The notes beneath the pieces were generated by a model. The model made no database searches and was not told the origin of the DNA. It saw nothing but the letters and a program-made list of their open reading frames with translations. A stretch of DNA of 64,000 nucleotides, taken from contig NC_053045.1 in assembly GCF_003473485.1 (NCBI RefSeq), forward strand, positions 43,256,494 through 43,320,493, given 5' to 3'. Source of the stretch: Medicago truncatula. Its lineage: Eukaryota > Streptophyta > Magnoliopsida > Fabales > Fabaceae. Shown in pieces: positions 1 through 11,541 of the stretch; positions within the stretch are counted from its first letter, which is position 1; each line of letters begins with the position of its first letter. Made by a program: the position numbers and the translations under genes.

Positions 1-787
1 CACCAATGACCAAAACCTTTATCCCTCCCTCATTCTTAGTCACTTTCATTCACTTACTTGGACATACACTGTGTGGTTGGTAAGACTTGTATTTTGATTG
101 TTTAAAACTAAAGTGAGTTAACTCACTTAGAAATTAAAACTAACGCGAGTTAACTCACGTAGAGATTTACACTAGCGTGAGTTAACTCACGCAGCATGAG
201 TTAACTCACGTAGGGGTAATTTTGTATTTTCAGTTGGGTGCAGAATTCAAAAATTTGGAAGCCTAAAGAGTAACTTTCATTTTCAATTTCGTGTAATACT
301 CAATGTTCAATTTATTGGGTTATTTTGCAGAGTTAGGCCCTATTTAAAAGGGTATAATTCAAAGGAAATTACTCTTAAACAAAAAACATGTTGACTTTCA
401 CTCCACAATCATTAAGCTTAAACATAAAACATTTTTTTGGTGTCAAGTGTCAACAACAGAAGATAAAAATCTTTTAATTCTTGCAGCCCAGAAAGAAAGA
501 AAAAAAAAACTGTGCTTTTATTTACAAAAAAAGAAAACACCGTCCCAAATCTACGAGAAAATTGACCAGGATGGATGAAGGTTCTTTGCGGTAGTAAAAA
601 GAATAGTGCAAACACTTTGGTCTTCCAATAACTATTCGACAATCTGTCACCTAATCTACTTTCTTCACTGATGCTTCTATAAGTCTTCTCCATACAATGC
701 TCAACCCACTAAATGATACATCAACAATGTCATGCATGTTTAACTGCATCAGAACTGTGGGTGATCTGTGTTGAACCAGAACTGTCC
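1..787. other. intergenic, with palindromic 14-mers
   Basis: No gene is supported here; the minus-strand reading frame at 418-693 has no recognisable domain and low-complexity composition. Between about 113 and 210 there are four copies of a palindrome with core GAGTTAACTC, mostly as GTGAGTTAACTCAC, described under findings. The rest is AT-rich with no visible structure. The 3' UTR of the next gene probably runs into 650-787. Confidence 0.5.
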
Positions 788-2909
788 TTACTGTTCCTCA
801 TGAGTTGTATTGACTTCATTATTGGACTGTTCAGCTCCTGCGTTATTATGGGAAGTGTTGGAGTTGCCTTCATTCTGTACAAAGGTTAAATAAAGGAGTT
901 GTCAATGCAACCTAAATAATCCACTTAAAAGCTAGAATATATCCCAAAACTTGAGCACACATCCGATGCAACCCTGCCTCTTTCTCTTTTCATTGGTGAG
1001 ATGTAAGGGAGGGTAAACAAATCACAACAAGTAACGGAAATCAGGCCTTTAAACAAGTCATATTTTTCGTGAGATATACTTTAAATTTGGGCTAGTATGT
1101 TAAAGAAAAACTTTAGCATTTATTCTGTAGAATAAGAGATAAACTTTACTTATCATCACTCCACCCCTCCAAAAAAACAGAAGAAAAAAAAAGAGGTAAA
1201 CCACCTCATAAAATTATCAGTTGAGGAGAAACTCATTTATTGTTCATCATCATTCAAACGTTTAGTAACTAATGATGTATAAGAACAGTGCATTTAATGA
1301 ATTATGCAATTCAAATATTTCAAATTTTCAATCGCCAGCCACCTATGATTCTTTTAAATACTTGACATATATGTGACACTTAAATTTACATTATGAACAA
1401 CTCCCCAACAAAGGGTGCTGGTACAAACTACCGTTATACATGTTGCCGCAGCACAAGGACTACAAATACCAAACATCATCAATTGCAGCATCATCAGTAA
1501 CCAGAAACCAAAAAGGTTAATACAAATTTTAGTTCAATTCTTTGGACAAATATCTGGATTATCATTCGTAGGCTGGTTACTGAGAATCAGCGATAAAGCA
1601 GATAGAGCTTTACCTGTTTAGTGAGACCATGAACGGACATAACTTCATAAAGCTTTCGCATGAGCATTTCTTCTTCCACCTAACAACCAGAACTCCAAAA
1701 TTAGGGGATTCAAGTTTTGTAGGTGTCATGTGATTTATGTATTCAAAATAATAATCACCAAAGAAAAGTATGACTCTAATTAATTATTTCATGGATATTG
1801 ATATACATTACACAACAAATGAAAACAAAACTATCCTATTCACATTATATCCAACAACAAAAAAGTGGAAATAGAGATAGAGTGAAATCACAAAATCACA
1901 ATCAAGTTTATGAGCCAGCTTAGAATCAGAGGCTAGAAAACAATCAATTTTTAAAGGTTTTCCTCTCCGCCTCATTTGAGTTAATATATTAGTAACTAAG
2001 GCAACTGAAAAATTGCAAATGAAGTTCTAATCATATGTTAAAATGTGTCATAAACATATCATACAGAAGATAAATCAACAAATATGTGATAAATCAAAAG
2101 GGAAGACTCTTTTACTGCAAGAGACTGGAATCAAGTGGTCTAGATCCCTGGAATAATACAACTTACCACGAGATTACTATTCACATTGCAAAGACAAAGG
2201 AGCTGTCTAAACTGTGGTATAAGCATCTCAATCTCGTGTAGAAAATAAATTAGACAAAGAGCAGATAAATCAATATGCATGATTATTATGTGTCAAAAGA
2301 TTGACACCAAATGAGCGAAAATCATGAAGTTGTGTATTTTCCAACAGGAAACTGTATCACATTCTAATGACATCATTTTTCTCTCTCGAAAATGTCAGCC
2401 ACATTTCTTGTTGCCACTGTTAGCAGTATAACAAATATGCCATTTCCTAAATTGATAGGAGAATAAAACCAAGAGTAAGAGGCAAAATACACACACCCAG
2501 TGATGTAAGACTACAAATCTCAATACCCGAGAAAGGCATTTCCGATGTCCGACAGTGACACAAGACCGAAACATGTATTACGTTCAACTAATTCTATTTT
2601 AAAAAATTTAACGTTCTCGATGAGTCCATTTCAGTGTCGTGTGTCTGTGTTAGTGCTTCGTAGATTGTGTGAAAATAAAACAACCTGAAGTGTTTGCAAT
2701 TCATGCAACATTGATCTGTATGCGTCCATAAGGACCTCATTCTGCTTATCCATATGCCTATTCACCATAAACATAAAAATAGAATCAGTTCAAAAAAACA
2801 GGTCAAAGAATGAGCAGATAAGTTTCATTATGAAAAACACAGAAAGGAGATAGGAAGTGTACTTCAACAACTCTCCAGTGTGTCTTGGGTCAAATTTTCC
2901 AGGATCCAT
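788..2909 (-). CDS. small conserved-looking plant protein, 90 aa, four exons
   Basis: I do not recognise this family. Exons on the minus strand are 2863-2909, 2685-2757, 1614-1679 and 788-874. All introns are GT-AG and the phases agree (273 nt, 90 codons plus TAA). The protein starts MDPGKFDPRHTGELL, continues KHMDKQNEVLMDAYR and VEEEMLMRKLYEVM, and ends in an Asn/Glu/Ser-rich tail. The middle is charged and heptad-like, so a helical or coiled-coil protein is likely. There is no signal peptide or membrane segment. A 5' UTR intron appears to span 2928-3489 (donor after CCAG, acceptor TTTTTTCAG), with a CT-rich leader exon from 3490 to about 3640. The first, second and third coding introns are 105, 1005 and 739 nt. 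Consistent phase across four tiny exons makes a real gene very likely; the function is unknown. Confidence 0.82.
2480..2670. repeat. possible repeat inside an intron of the 90-aa gene
   Basis: A GC-richer patch with TCCGATGTCCGACAGTGACAC and, about 90 bp on, CAGTGTCGTGTGTCTGTGT resembles the 'GTGTCGGTGTC' type dispersed repeats of legume genomes. Ends and target duplication are not clear. Confidence 0.25.
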
Positions 2910-3809
2910 CGTTATTGAAGAGCAAATCTGAAAAAATAACTGTACACGTTAACGGGTATCCTGTAAATCCAAAAGGAAACACTTCAGCTTAATCTGGGAT
3001 CATGCTGAAACTGCATATAATCACCATGAAAACCTAAATGCACCTTTACTGGTAAAAGAAATTGCACAAATTCAAAATCTTGCAACCCAAAATCCTAAAT
3101 GGCGAATAGAAGATGAACACTCATTCTGAAATAACTAACCGACATAAAACAGCTAAAACAAATATAAAAATTCAAAATTAAAATTTCAATGTCAAACGCG
3201 AAGAACCGAAAAATTGAGTGAAGCAAATTGGTGACAGAGTGAAGTGGTGTATCAAAGATATAAATAAGATAGACACAACTCAGTGTTTGGAATTATGCAA
3301 GTGAGAAAGATAGAGGTGTTTTTTCGATGCTCCAATAGCATAATAGGTTGCAATCAACGAGCTATTTGTTTCAACTTTCACAACCTACGTTGAGGTTTTG
3401 CTTCAGATAGTACCTAATGTGTATGAAGAAAGAGATAATTATACTGATTACAACAAAGAAAGAGAGTAAAAAGATATAAAGATCGACACCTGGAGAGAGA
3501 ATCGCCGGATCGATTGGGGTAAACAAAACACCGTTCAATTGTGGTGATTAAGAGAGAGCGGCGGCGGCGAGAGGTGGTGATGGAGAGCGGATTGCTGTCT
3601 CGTGTGAGGAAGATTGTGCTTTCTCAGATTGGGTATAGGGTTTGTGGGAAGTAAAGGTTTAGGTTAAGAGGGAAACCAAATTTTGTGATGTTTTCCAAAA
3701 GTTTTGTGCCAAGTAAAGTTCTGTTCAACAATTCTACGTATTTTGAATGGTTGTAAGTGTAAAATTATTTTAAACTGTCAACACATCATCGTTAATATAT
3801 ATATATTGA

Positions 3810-4612
3810 GGATGTATAATATGAGAATGACTATCTTATATGAGAATGGTGAAAATGATCATCAACCATTAAATCAATAATAAATAGTTGAGATTAAAAA
3901 GTCACAAACGTACCTCACTTTATTATATCAATTTTCATGAATTCATTTCCCTTTTCATCTTCTTCAACCCAAAATATCTACAATCATTTTTCACAAATTA
4001 CTTGAGTCTGGGTTTCGGAAAACAACTCATTTACCTTTCCTTTTATTTTTTCTTTCTATTATATTTGATCATAATATTTTATGTTGGTTTCTAATAATTT
4101 AAAAGAAATAGCTTTCGTCCTTTTGTATTAACGTTCTTAGTCCGTTGATTCTCAAAGCATATAATCCCAAATAATTCAATTGTTAAAATTGATGTGGGTT
4201 TATCTTAAATTATCCAATCATAATTGTTAAAATTTTTAAAATTGATACAAACAGTTTTAAAATCTCTGTAATTTTCATGAAGTTAGAAGAAGTTGAAGGC
4301 CGGTTTACTATCAATTGAAATCGAAGCTCGAGACTGATGAACATGGTGAGTGAACAAATGAAACTGTGAGTTGGAGAAGATGATGAGAATTGATAGAATA
4401 ATGGAGGCATGTGTGTTCTTTAATTTGATTGGAATATTAATTTAATTTCGTTTAACTATGATTAAGGGGAGAAGAAGATGAATTTATGAGAATTTATATA
4501 ATAAAGTGAGGTGCATATGTGACTTTTTAATCTCAACCATTTATTTTTAATCTAATGGTTGATGATCATTCTCACCATTCTTATATAAGATAGTCATTCT
4601 CATATTATACAT

Positions 4613-4614
<2 letters not shown>
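3810..4614. mobile_element. TIR DNA transposon, non-autonomous, about 805 bp
   Basis: The two ends are long inverted repeats of about 150 bp: GGATGTATAATATGAGAATG on the left and its complement on the right. The repeats continue through the 'atcatcaaccatt' and 'gtgaggtgc' blocks with only scattered mismatches. The interior has no transposase frame. The element sits in a TA microsatellite (left TATATATAT, right (TA)n to 4646), so the target duplication cannot be read. Superfamily is uncertain; a Mutator-type or TA-targeting element both fit. The short frames inside are not genes. Confidence 0.75.

Positions 4615-4646
<32 letters not shown>
4615..4646. repeat. (TA)n microsatellite
   Basis: A pure TA dinucleotide run lies directly against the right end of the preceding TIR element. 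Confidence 0.9.
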
Positions 4647-4651
<5 letters not shown>

Positions 4652-4730
4652 TTAAAAAAATACTTTTTTTTTGAGAAAATTTAAACTAAAAACGATTTAA
4701 TATATACATAAACTAAATACGATATCTTTT

Positions 4731-4872
4731 CATCCAGAAGTCCTAACTCAACTGGCAAAATGCCGAAATTGTTAGGCCGGATATCATGACCGGGGTTCGA
4801 ATCCTGGTACCTTCACTTGTGCGTGTGAGTTTATAATGGTTTTGCCATTTCGTCTATCTACCAAATAAAAAA
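4731..4872 (+). mobile_element. tRNA-derived SINE (family 1, copy 1)
   Basis: A tRNA-like head has a box A-like CTCAACTGGCAAAATG and a box B GGGGTTCGAATCC. It is followed by a tRNA-unrelated body (GTGTGAGTTTATAATGG, TTTGCCATTTCGTCTA) and a short A tail. A perfect 16-bp target duplication, AAATACGATATCTTTT, flanks it at 4715-4730 and 4873-4888. It does not fold as a full tRNA, so a functional tRNA gene is rejected. Three more copies of this family lie at about 24.4, 38.3 and 61.5 kb. Confidence 0.9.
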
Positions 4873-4889
4873 AAATACGATATCTTTTC

Positions 4890-5300
4890 TACCAACTATT
4901 TGGCTTAGATTTATTAAAAAAAAAAAACTATTTGGCTTAGATTTTTTTACTTTTCACTTTTAATAACATGTTTTCGTCACTATTTTATAGTAGAATACAG
5001 TCGACCGTGATAAAATTGAGAGAAACAAAAGTATTATTGCCTTTGATAATAAAAAAAAAACGTAACTAATTTTTTAAGCTATAAATGTTTGAGTTTTACT
5101 TTTTTCTCGCGTGCCCTATTTTTTTTTCTTTCCCATTTTACCTCTGATTCGGATTTCGTTTTCTTGATTGTATTGTTAGAATTTTGCAGATGTTTTTGGA
5201 GTTGAAAATCCGGAATAATATTTTACTAGAAATTTTGCAATTTTAAACTTTACAATTCGTAAAATAAAATGCGAATAAAATCAAAAACAGAAATAAAAAG
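4890..5300. other. AT-rich intergenic
   Basis: I see nothing beyond poly-A/T tracts and a short direct repeat of 'ctatttggcttagattt' at about 4906 and 4928. Confidence 0.5.
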
Positions 5301-6540
5301 ACACAAACATAAAAACAACTCATTTTATTAATATTTGAACAATACATTACAATAATTTTCAAGTTTTTTAAGCTTATTACATAAGATCCTAAATCTATTT
5401 CTAATCTCCTAAGAGCCTAATTCGAATATCCTAAGAGTCTAACCACTGCTATGTGATAGGACATAGCAGTAGCTTCCCTATTGGAGGAAAACCGGAGGAG
5501 GAGGGAAGAGGAGGGCAGGAAGAAGAGAACAATGCCCCTGAAGGAGGTGGGGGGAGCTCAAACTTACGCCTAGACAGACCAAGCTAACAATCACACTGAC
5601 CCACATGACCCTCAGATGAACCGCACTTCATTGTAGCGCGGTTCCATCCTCATTGACCGTTCATAAAAACCCTGAAAGTTTTCAACGAGGCCCTTATCTA
5701 TGAAAGGCCAACGATGGAAAACCATAGTTGTAGAAGGAAGAAGAGGAGGAGATAGTGGGAGAGGATGGTGTGAGAAATGGTGGGGTTTGGAAGGCTATTT
5801 ATAGGGAGGGGTGGGTCAAAAACGGACGGGAGGCCATAAATGCAGTCAAAAAACGTGGTAAAACGCGTTTTTTTGACTTGACCACCGACAAAAACGTGTG
5901 GTGCAGACCACCAGCCATGACTAATGCATTCCGAAATATAAAATCCGGAATGCACATCTGTTTTTCGAAATATATTTTCCGGATTAATGCGATAATGGTG
6001 AACGAGAGAAAAGTTGACACTTCCTGTAGGGCTAAGGGGTTCCAGAATGTAAAATCCGGAAAGCTTCAGCATTGGATTCTTTTGAAAGAGAGTCATTAAT
6101 GTGAGTTTGGACGGTTACAACTACTAACACGTTTTCATTAACTATAGTAATGACCTATGACTTGTTTTAAGCTATAAATAGGCTTCCATCTTCAACAAAT
6201 ACTTTCATTCTCCACTTCACCTCTTTTCTTCCATTTTCTTCAAATGTTTTTAGTTTTTTAAGGTGTTGGTGGTGTCATGATCATCGTTGACCTTTCATAT
6301 AAACCCTGCAATAGCATTGCAGCTTGTGTGGGGTTCATACAACGGTCAACAGATACCCTTGACATAAAAGAAAGACACAAAAAAGCACATAACATCTGGT
6401 CCGGATTATATAATCCAAAAATCACTAACAATCTGGTCCGGATTATATAATCCGGACCAGGGGTATTTTTGGAAATTTTGCAGGGCGCGCGAGAAGGCAC
6501 CAAGGTGGTAAAAGTAATAGTCTAAATGTTTTAGAAGCAC
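5300..6540. repeat. composite repeat block with CCGGATTATATAATCCGG palindromes
   Basis: The block repeatedly carries TCCGGA-type near-palindromes: about 5930-5955, 5965-5985, 6042-6063, 6400-6415 and 6430-6455. The last reads CCGGATTATATAATCCGG. A TATA-like CTATAAATAG faces the minus strand near 5797-5806 and another, GCTATAAATAGG, faces the plus strand near 6171-6182. Two minus-strand short frames share the pattern QG-(F/L)-YERS: one of about 37 residues starting near 5714 (ATGGTTTTCC), and the end of the frame at 6258-6503. The overlapping frames at 5698-6096 (minus) and 5755-6099 (plus) have no domain I know. I read this as transposon-derived or captured sequence of uncertain class. Confidence 0.4.
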
Positions 6541-7460
6541 TATTGGTGGTGATGAGAAGGGAGAGTAACAGTACAACGAATATTAAAAGAGGGAACCTCT
6601 TATGAATTTTAATTTTTTTAATTTTTTTTATTATCCTTCAAAAATTGATTTTTTATTAAAAAAATACAAGTTTTATTTATTTTTAAATCTCAACCCTCGA
6701 ATCTTTTTGTCACATGTCTTTTCATCCAAGTCCTTGAATGAAGCATGAGGTAAATGGAGCATACCTGAACTCCAAGATAAGGAGACAATATATGATTAAA
6801 ATATCTCATCATGGCTTAATAAGTTGTTTGCTGCAGCAACATGAAAGGATAAGTTTAACCTATTTTTAATCCTATCTCACTCTCACTTTGTTATTTTAAT
6901 CCTTAGTTTTTGGTGGTTTACAAACCTGATAGAATTACAAAATCATGCATCGCTCGTGTATCATGCTTTCCGCCTCTCTACACTAAAATTGTTTTAGCTT
7001 TCACCATTCTATCCCGTCCACCTCTGGTTGGCCTCTCTCGTCAACCTCCCTCTTTGTTATTTTACGTTTTGTTGCAGATGACAAAATTTTATCCATGCCA
7101 CATCGTCTTCTCATATTTTGGGGTTGTGCTAATGTTGGTGCTCGTCTTGCCTTTGTGAAGTCATTCACCTTTTCTCGCTTTCTCTCTTTCTAATTTTATC
7201 GTATTGTTACTAAGCAACATTTTTAAGTACGCATTATAGAATTATAACTATCCATTCTTAGATATCGAACAAATGACCGAATGGTGAAATTTGATTTTAG
7301 CAAATGAGATTGGGATAATCAAAAGACTATGATTCATAATTCTTGACTTCTAATGATGAACTAAAAGATGAAAGTTTGGTGTTAGACCTATAAGATAGAA
7401 CAAGGGATTCAAAACATTGAAAATAGTCTAATTTCTCTTGAAATGATATAGGATATATAA
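6540..7460. other. intergenic
   Basis: AT-rich sequence. A 82-residue plus-strand frame at 6910-7158 is hydrophobic and unrelated to anything I recognise; it is probably chance. Confidence 0.45.
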
Positions 7461-7467
7461 TACAGTG

Positions 7468-7912
7468 TCCGTTTGTTTTAGATTTTAAAAAAAAAAAAGC
7501 ATTTTCCTTTAAGCTTTTAAAAATGGATTTTTTTTTTTAAATTTACTCAAAAATAGTAAAAGTTATTTTAAACTCATTTGATATAAGTTAAAAAAGATAT
7601 TTTAACATTCACTAAGTTAAATATTCATTGTTCGAGATTTTACATGGTAAAAATCACATATTTTTTTAAAATGACATCTTTCAAAAATGATTTTTACGAA
7701 AAATAGCTTTTGATAGAGACTTTTTCAAAATTTTAGTATAAAAAAAATTATAACCAAATGATGAAATATTTAGAATGACATTTTAATATAAACTATTCAA
7801 ACAGATTTTTCATTTGAAACTTTCCTTAAAAATTTCTTTGTTAAAAAAACTATAACAAAAACATCTGACACTACCAAAATCTATTTTAAAAAAGCTATAA
7901 CAAACGGGTCCA
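7468..7912. mobile_element. TIR MITE, about 445 bp
   Basis: Inverted ends GTCCGTTTGTTTTAGATTTT on the left and GGACCCGTTTGTTATAGC on the right (read from outside in) frame a very AT-rich interior without coding capacity. GGNCCGTTTG-type ends are common in plant hAT/Mutator-like MITEs. I could not see a convincing target duplication. A degenerate partial copy seems to lie near 51600-51670. Confidence 0.55.
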
Positions 7913-8038
7913 TAATTTAATGGGTTTTGTCAACGATTTCACGATGAAAATAAGATGTTTTATTTATTTTTATTTTTTTTGCACAAGCCAAAATGAGATA
8001 TATATTAACAAACAACGATGAAGTCCCCCGCATAAGGT

Positions 8039-8461
8039 GTGCTTAGGGAAACACCGCACAAGGTGGAAGACGATATTACGGTAGGGAAGGAAGAGGGAGT
8101 AAAGTGTGAGGTGAGGAAGGTTGAGATGGGAGGGAAGGTTCCTGTCAAACCTCTTCCTCGGGTATGTATGGAGGGTCGAGCGGAGGTTACAAGGGTTTTT
8201 GATATATGCAAAAAAGTACCGGATGCAACATCAAGTTTCATTCCAATTTACACATCAAAACTGGTTGATCGACAATGGGTAAAGTCCGGCATGGTAGCCT
8301 CGGTGTTAGAAGGGGATTCTACGTTGTCATTACAACAAAGAATGGAGGATGCAGGGTTTATGTCTGTTGTTGTAACTCCTATGGGCGGTGACAGAGTTTC
8401 AAAACATACTTATGTATCACTGAAAGGGAAAATTGGTTACATCAATTTATCTCACCTATAG
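8039..8461 (+). pseudogene. probable L1-type LINE ORF1 fragment
   Basis: A 140-residue frame reads DRQWVKSGMVASVLEG and ends its conserved stretch with ADAGF-like and VVVTPMGGDRV patterns. This order (W-x-S-x-V-G, then 'TPMGGD') resembles the region upstream of the zinc knuckle in plant L1 LINE ORF1 or gag-like proteins. The frame lacks both the N-terminal RNA-binding part and the CCHC knuckle, and no endonuclease or reverse transcriptase follows. The assignment rests on motif memory and is moderate. It could also be a host gene fragment. Confidence 0.4.
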
Positions 8462-8848
8462 AAATTTGTTTTTCGTAAAAAACAAAAAGAATTGAGATTG
8501 GAGTTTCTATCATTCGGATGAATCAAAATCCTATGCTACCCTTATTTATTGTTAAATTTTCATACAAGCAGTCAAATCCCTAAATATTGATCTCTTTAGC
8601 TGATCATCTTATGAAAAAAAAGTTGGCAATCAACATAGTCCTCGTAGTATCGATATTTTTAGTACGCAATAAAACCATGCATTTGTGCAGTCTTGTACTG
8701 ATTAGTGTGCTAACTGTTATAATATCAACTTCGTATATTTGTTGTTTTTAAATCGTCTTTAATTTTGATTGTATCTCTAAAATTATTTATATCCTTTGAA
8801 ATCCTTTTTTCTGTGGAGAAGAACATACAACTCTAGGATCACAGACAT

Positions 8849-9752
8849 GGGCGGTTCTAAGGTCCGACGAGCCCGGACAGCTGTCCAGTCTCCGACCCAA
8901 TTTTTTTGTAATTTTTTATATAAATTTCTCTGAATCTCTTATATAAACCTCTATAAATTGAACAATTTCTTTAGATTTTTTGATTATTTGCTTGCAATTT
9001 CTTATATAAACCCCTATAAAAGTGTTGCAATTTTTTCTTGGCTCAAATGTGTGTTTGGTCCTTGCACTTTCAGTCAATTTTGGCATTGATCCCTGCGCTT
9101 TTTTTTTGTTTGGCATTAGTCCCTGCACTTTATAAAACTTTTGCCTTTTGTCCTTCTGTTAACTCTCAGTTAAAAAAAAAATCCAAAACTAACGGGGTGC
9201 CACGTGGACCAATCATTCCACGCCACGTGGCACACTAAAAGACAAATAATATCAAAAAAATTATTATTATTTTATTCATTATTTTTTTTTATCTAAAAAT
9301 ATCATTAGTCCCTGCACTTTCAATACTTTTTGATATTAGTCCCTGCACTTTGGTATTGGTCATTGAGAATTTTTTTTACAAAACAACGATCAATGATATT
9401 ATTATTTTGTTTATTATTTTTATTGAGAAAAATTATAAAAAAATAAAATAAAGTTTATTTTATTAAAAAAACTAATCACGTGGACGAATCATTTTTCAAA
9501 AATGATTTTTTAATAATTCTTTAACAAATTATTCTTTATAAGCTTTTTTAATAGTTTTGGATTTTTTTCTAACTGAGAGTTAACAGAAGGAATAAAGCCA
9601 AAAGTTTTAGAAAGTGCAGGGACCAATGCCAAACAAAAAAAAGCGCAGGGACCAACACTAAAATTGGACGAAAATGCAGAAACTAAACATACATTTAAAT
9701 CTTTTTTTTGTCCACGTTTTATAATAATCCTGGCTCCGCTAGTGTTCAGAGA
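8849..9752. mobile_element. hAT-like element relic, interrupted by a nested MITE
   Basis: The left end ATGGGCGGTTCTAAGGTCC and the right end CCTGGCTCCGCTAGTG (complement CACTAGCGGAGCCAGG) look like the GGCGGAnCCAGG termini of plant hAT elements. Imperfect 8-bp flanks (ATCACAGA and TTCAGAGA, 6 of 8) may be the target duplication. Most of the interior is the nested inverted-repeat element. No transposase is present. Confidence 0.45.
9042..9697. mobile_element. nested Mutator-like MITE ('GTCCCTGCACTTT' family)
   Basis: Inverted ends carry repeated 'tggtccttgcactttca' / 'ttagtccctgcacttt' blocks, a GCCACGTGGACC patch and AACTCTCAGTTA / TAACTGAGAGTTAAC mirrored on the right. The outer 20 bp match as GGCTCAAATGTGTGTTTGG on the left and the equivalent on the right. 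The interior is non-coding. The truncated element at the right edge of the window (63846 onward) belongs to the same family. Confidence 0.6.
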
Positions 9753-10281
9753 CCACATGAATGTTGATCTTTACAAGACATCCAATCGAAACCCACTATT
9801 AATTTGATATTCATCCGATTTGAGTGATGAGGATTTTAACATTTTTAAAGATTATACTATTATTAAAATTTTATAAACAATATTCATTCTACATCATTCT
9901 CTATTCTTCTCTCTCCCAAAATGTAGAATGAATATTGGATTTCTATGAAACATGTAATGGCCTAGGTTTTAAAATGAGTAACATTTTTGCTCATTTTATA
10001 CATGTTAAAAAGATTCAAAACAAAAGAAAGAAAAATGCAATTTTCTGCGATAAATACAGTAATGTGAAATATGTTGACCTAGATTCATTGAAGTTATACA
10101 AACTCATCAGAAATCATAATGTTTTTAGATTTGTTTGGCAAGATCATAAAACCAGCTTATAGTTATTACTAACTTATAGTATTTATACTACCTTTTTTTT
10201 AGTAAAGTAGTTATACAAGTTATTTGGTATTAGTGGTCTAAATGTGGGAAATGGTATTAGTACTCTGTTTTTGGTTGGATA

Positions 10282-11212
10282 GGTGTATAGGGGAGGTGCC
10301 TTTATGTGTTAGGTTCTGCCGTTTGTATGAGTTGTCAGAATATATTGGCAAATGTTGCTCAGATGTCTCGTTGGGGGTGGGATGAGGGAGGGGAGGTTTG
10401 GAAGTGGCGTAGGAGATTGTGGGCTTGGGAGGAGGATTTGGTAGTGAAGTGTAAGAATATGTTGTCAGATATTTTATTGCAGGTTGATTCAGATGACTAT
10501 TGGAGGTGGAATCCTGACCCGGTTGCGGGGTACTCTGTAAGTGGGGCTTATCGCCTACTCACATCAGGGCTGCTCCCCACTACTCATGTCCCTGCGGCGC
10601 AGTTGTGGAGGAAGGATGTTCCTTCGAAGGTTTCACTGTTCGCTTGGCGTCTATTTCGGAACAGGTTGCCTACCAAGACCAGCCTGTTCCGTAGAGGCAT
10701 TATTTCTTCTGAGGCTCAATCATGTGTTTCAGGCTGTGGGCATCAACAATTAGAGTTCCATTTATTTTTGACTTGTCCTATGTTTGGTCAGCTTTAACAG
10801 TTGGTTAGAAATGACTTGTTGTTTATTCAACGGATCCCGCTAATATACTGGATCATTTTTATTTGTTTGACACATCTTCAGGTTTTGCAAGAGCTCGGTG
10901 CTCTCTGATATAATTGATTTGGTTTGCTAGTTTATAGGTAATATGGAAGGAAATAAATGATAGGTTGTTTCGCTTAACATAAAACGCTCCAGCTAAGCTT
11001 TTGGAGAATGTTAAGCTTATCTCCTTATGGTGGTTTAAGGCTAAAGTTGTTAATTGGTGTCAAATCCTATTTCTATGTGCGGGTATTGGTTAATTGTTAT
11101 TTTGTGGAACATTTGTTGTATTTCTGGTTGGTTGTCTTCTGTAGTACATCTTGTGAAAGATAGTCTCTTGTTCGTTTAATATATTTCATTTTGATTTCTT
11201 TAAAAAAAAAAG
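10282..11212 (+). pseudogene. 5'-truncated L1 LINE: RT zinc-binding (zf-RVT) end with poly-A
   Basis: The frame at 10306-10797 reads YWRWNPDPVAGYSVSGAYRL and PSKVSLFAWRLFRNRLPT. It then has C-x3-C and an H-x3-C pattern near its end. This is the reverse-transcriptase zinc-binding region that closes the ORF2 of plant L1 LINEs. Upstream (10282-10370) the same protein continues in another frame (FWLDRCIGEVPL), so there is a frameshift near 10370. Downstream, a stop at 10798 is followed by further ORF2-like residues (VIWKEINDRLFR). The element ends in a poly-A run at about 11202-11211. There is no palm domain left. Dead copy. Confidence 0.8.
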
Positions 11213-11541
11213 TATTTACTTGCCGTTCTAGACATTATTGTGAGAGCGCTTTCCTAACATAAACTAAACCCAATAAGTATACCCAACTAAAATAATTTCT
11301 GAGAAGTGAGAACATAACAGTTTTCTAAGTATAGGAAAACATATTACTTAGATAAACAAAAGATTTTTTTTTAATACTGAATTCTTACAAGAACATCAAT
11401 CACACACATAAATGTCACTCTTTATTATGCGTTGATAATTCAAGCTCCAAACACCATAATTTAACACGAAAGTAGAAACCAATCTCTTAACACTAAAAAA
11501 CAGCAATCTATATAAACTCGAAATTTTAAAACTCTAATAGT
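11213..11541. other. intergenic and probable 3' UTR of the next gene
   Basis: No gene. The minus-strand cell-wall gene ends at 11542, so its 3' UTR probably occupies part of 11350-11541. Confidence 0.5.

Noticed and set aside
418..693. 91-residue minus-strand frame
   Set aside because: Phe/Leu-rich low-complexity translation of AT-rich DNA, probably near the 3' UTR of the 90-aa gene.
4735..4810. tRNA gene suggested by box A and box B
   Set aside because: It lacks a complete cloverleaf, continues into a tRNA-unrelated body with an A tail and has a 16-bp target duplication; it is a SINE.
5698..6099. Overlapping 132- and 114-residue frames on opposite strands
   Set aside because: No domain is recognised, both lie in palindromic repeat sequence, and neither has gene-like context.
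9935..10162. 75-residue plus-strand frame
   Set aside because: Lys/Asn-rich, no known domain, lying between two transposon relics.
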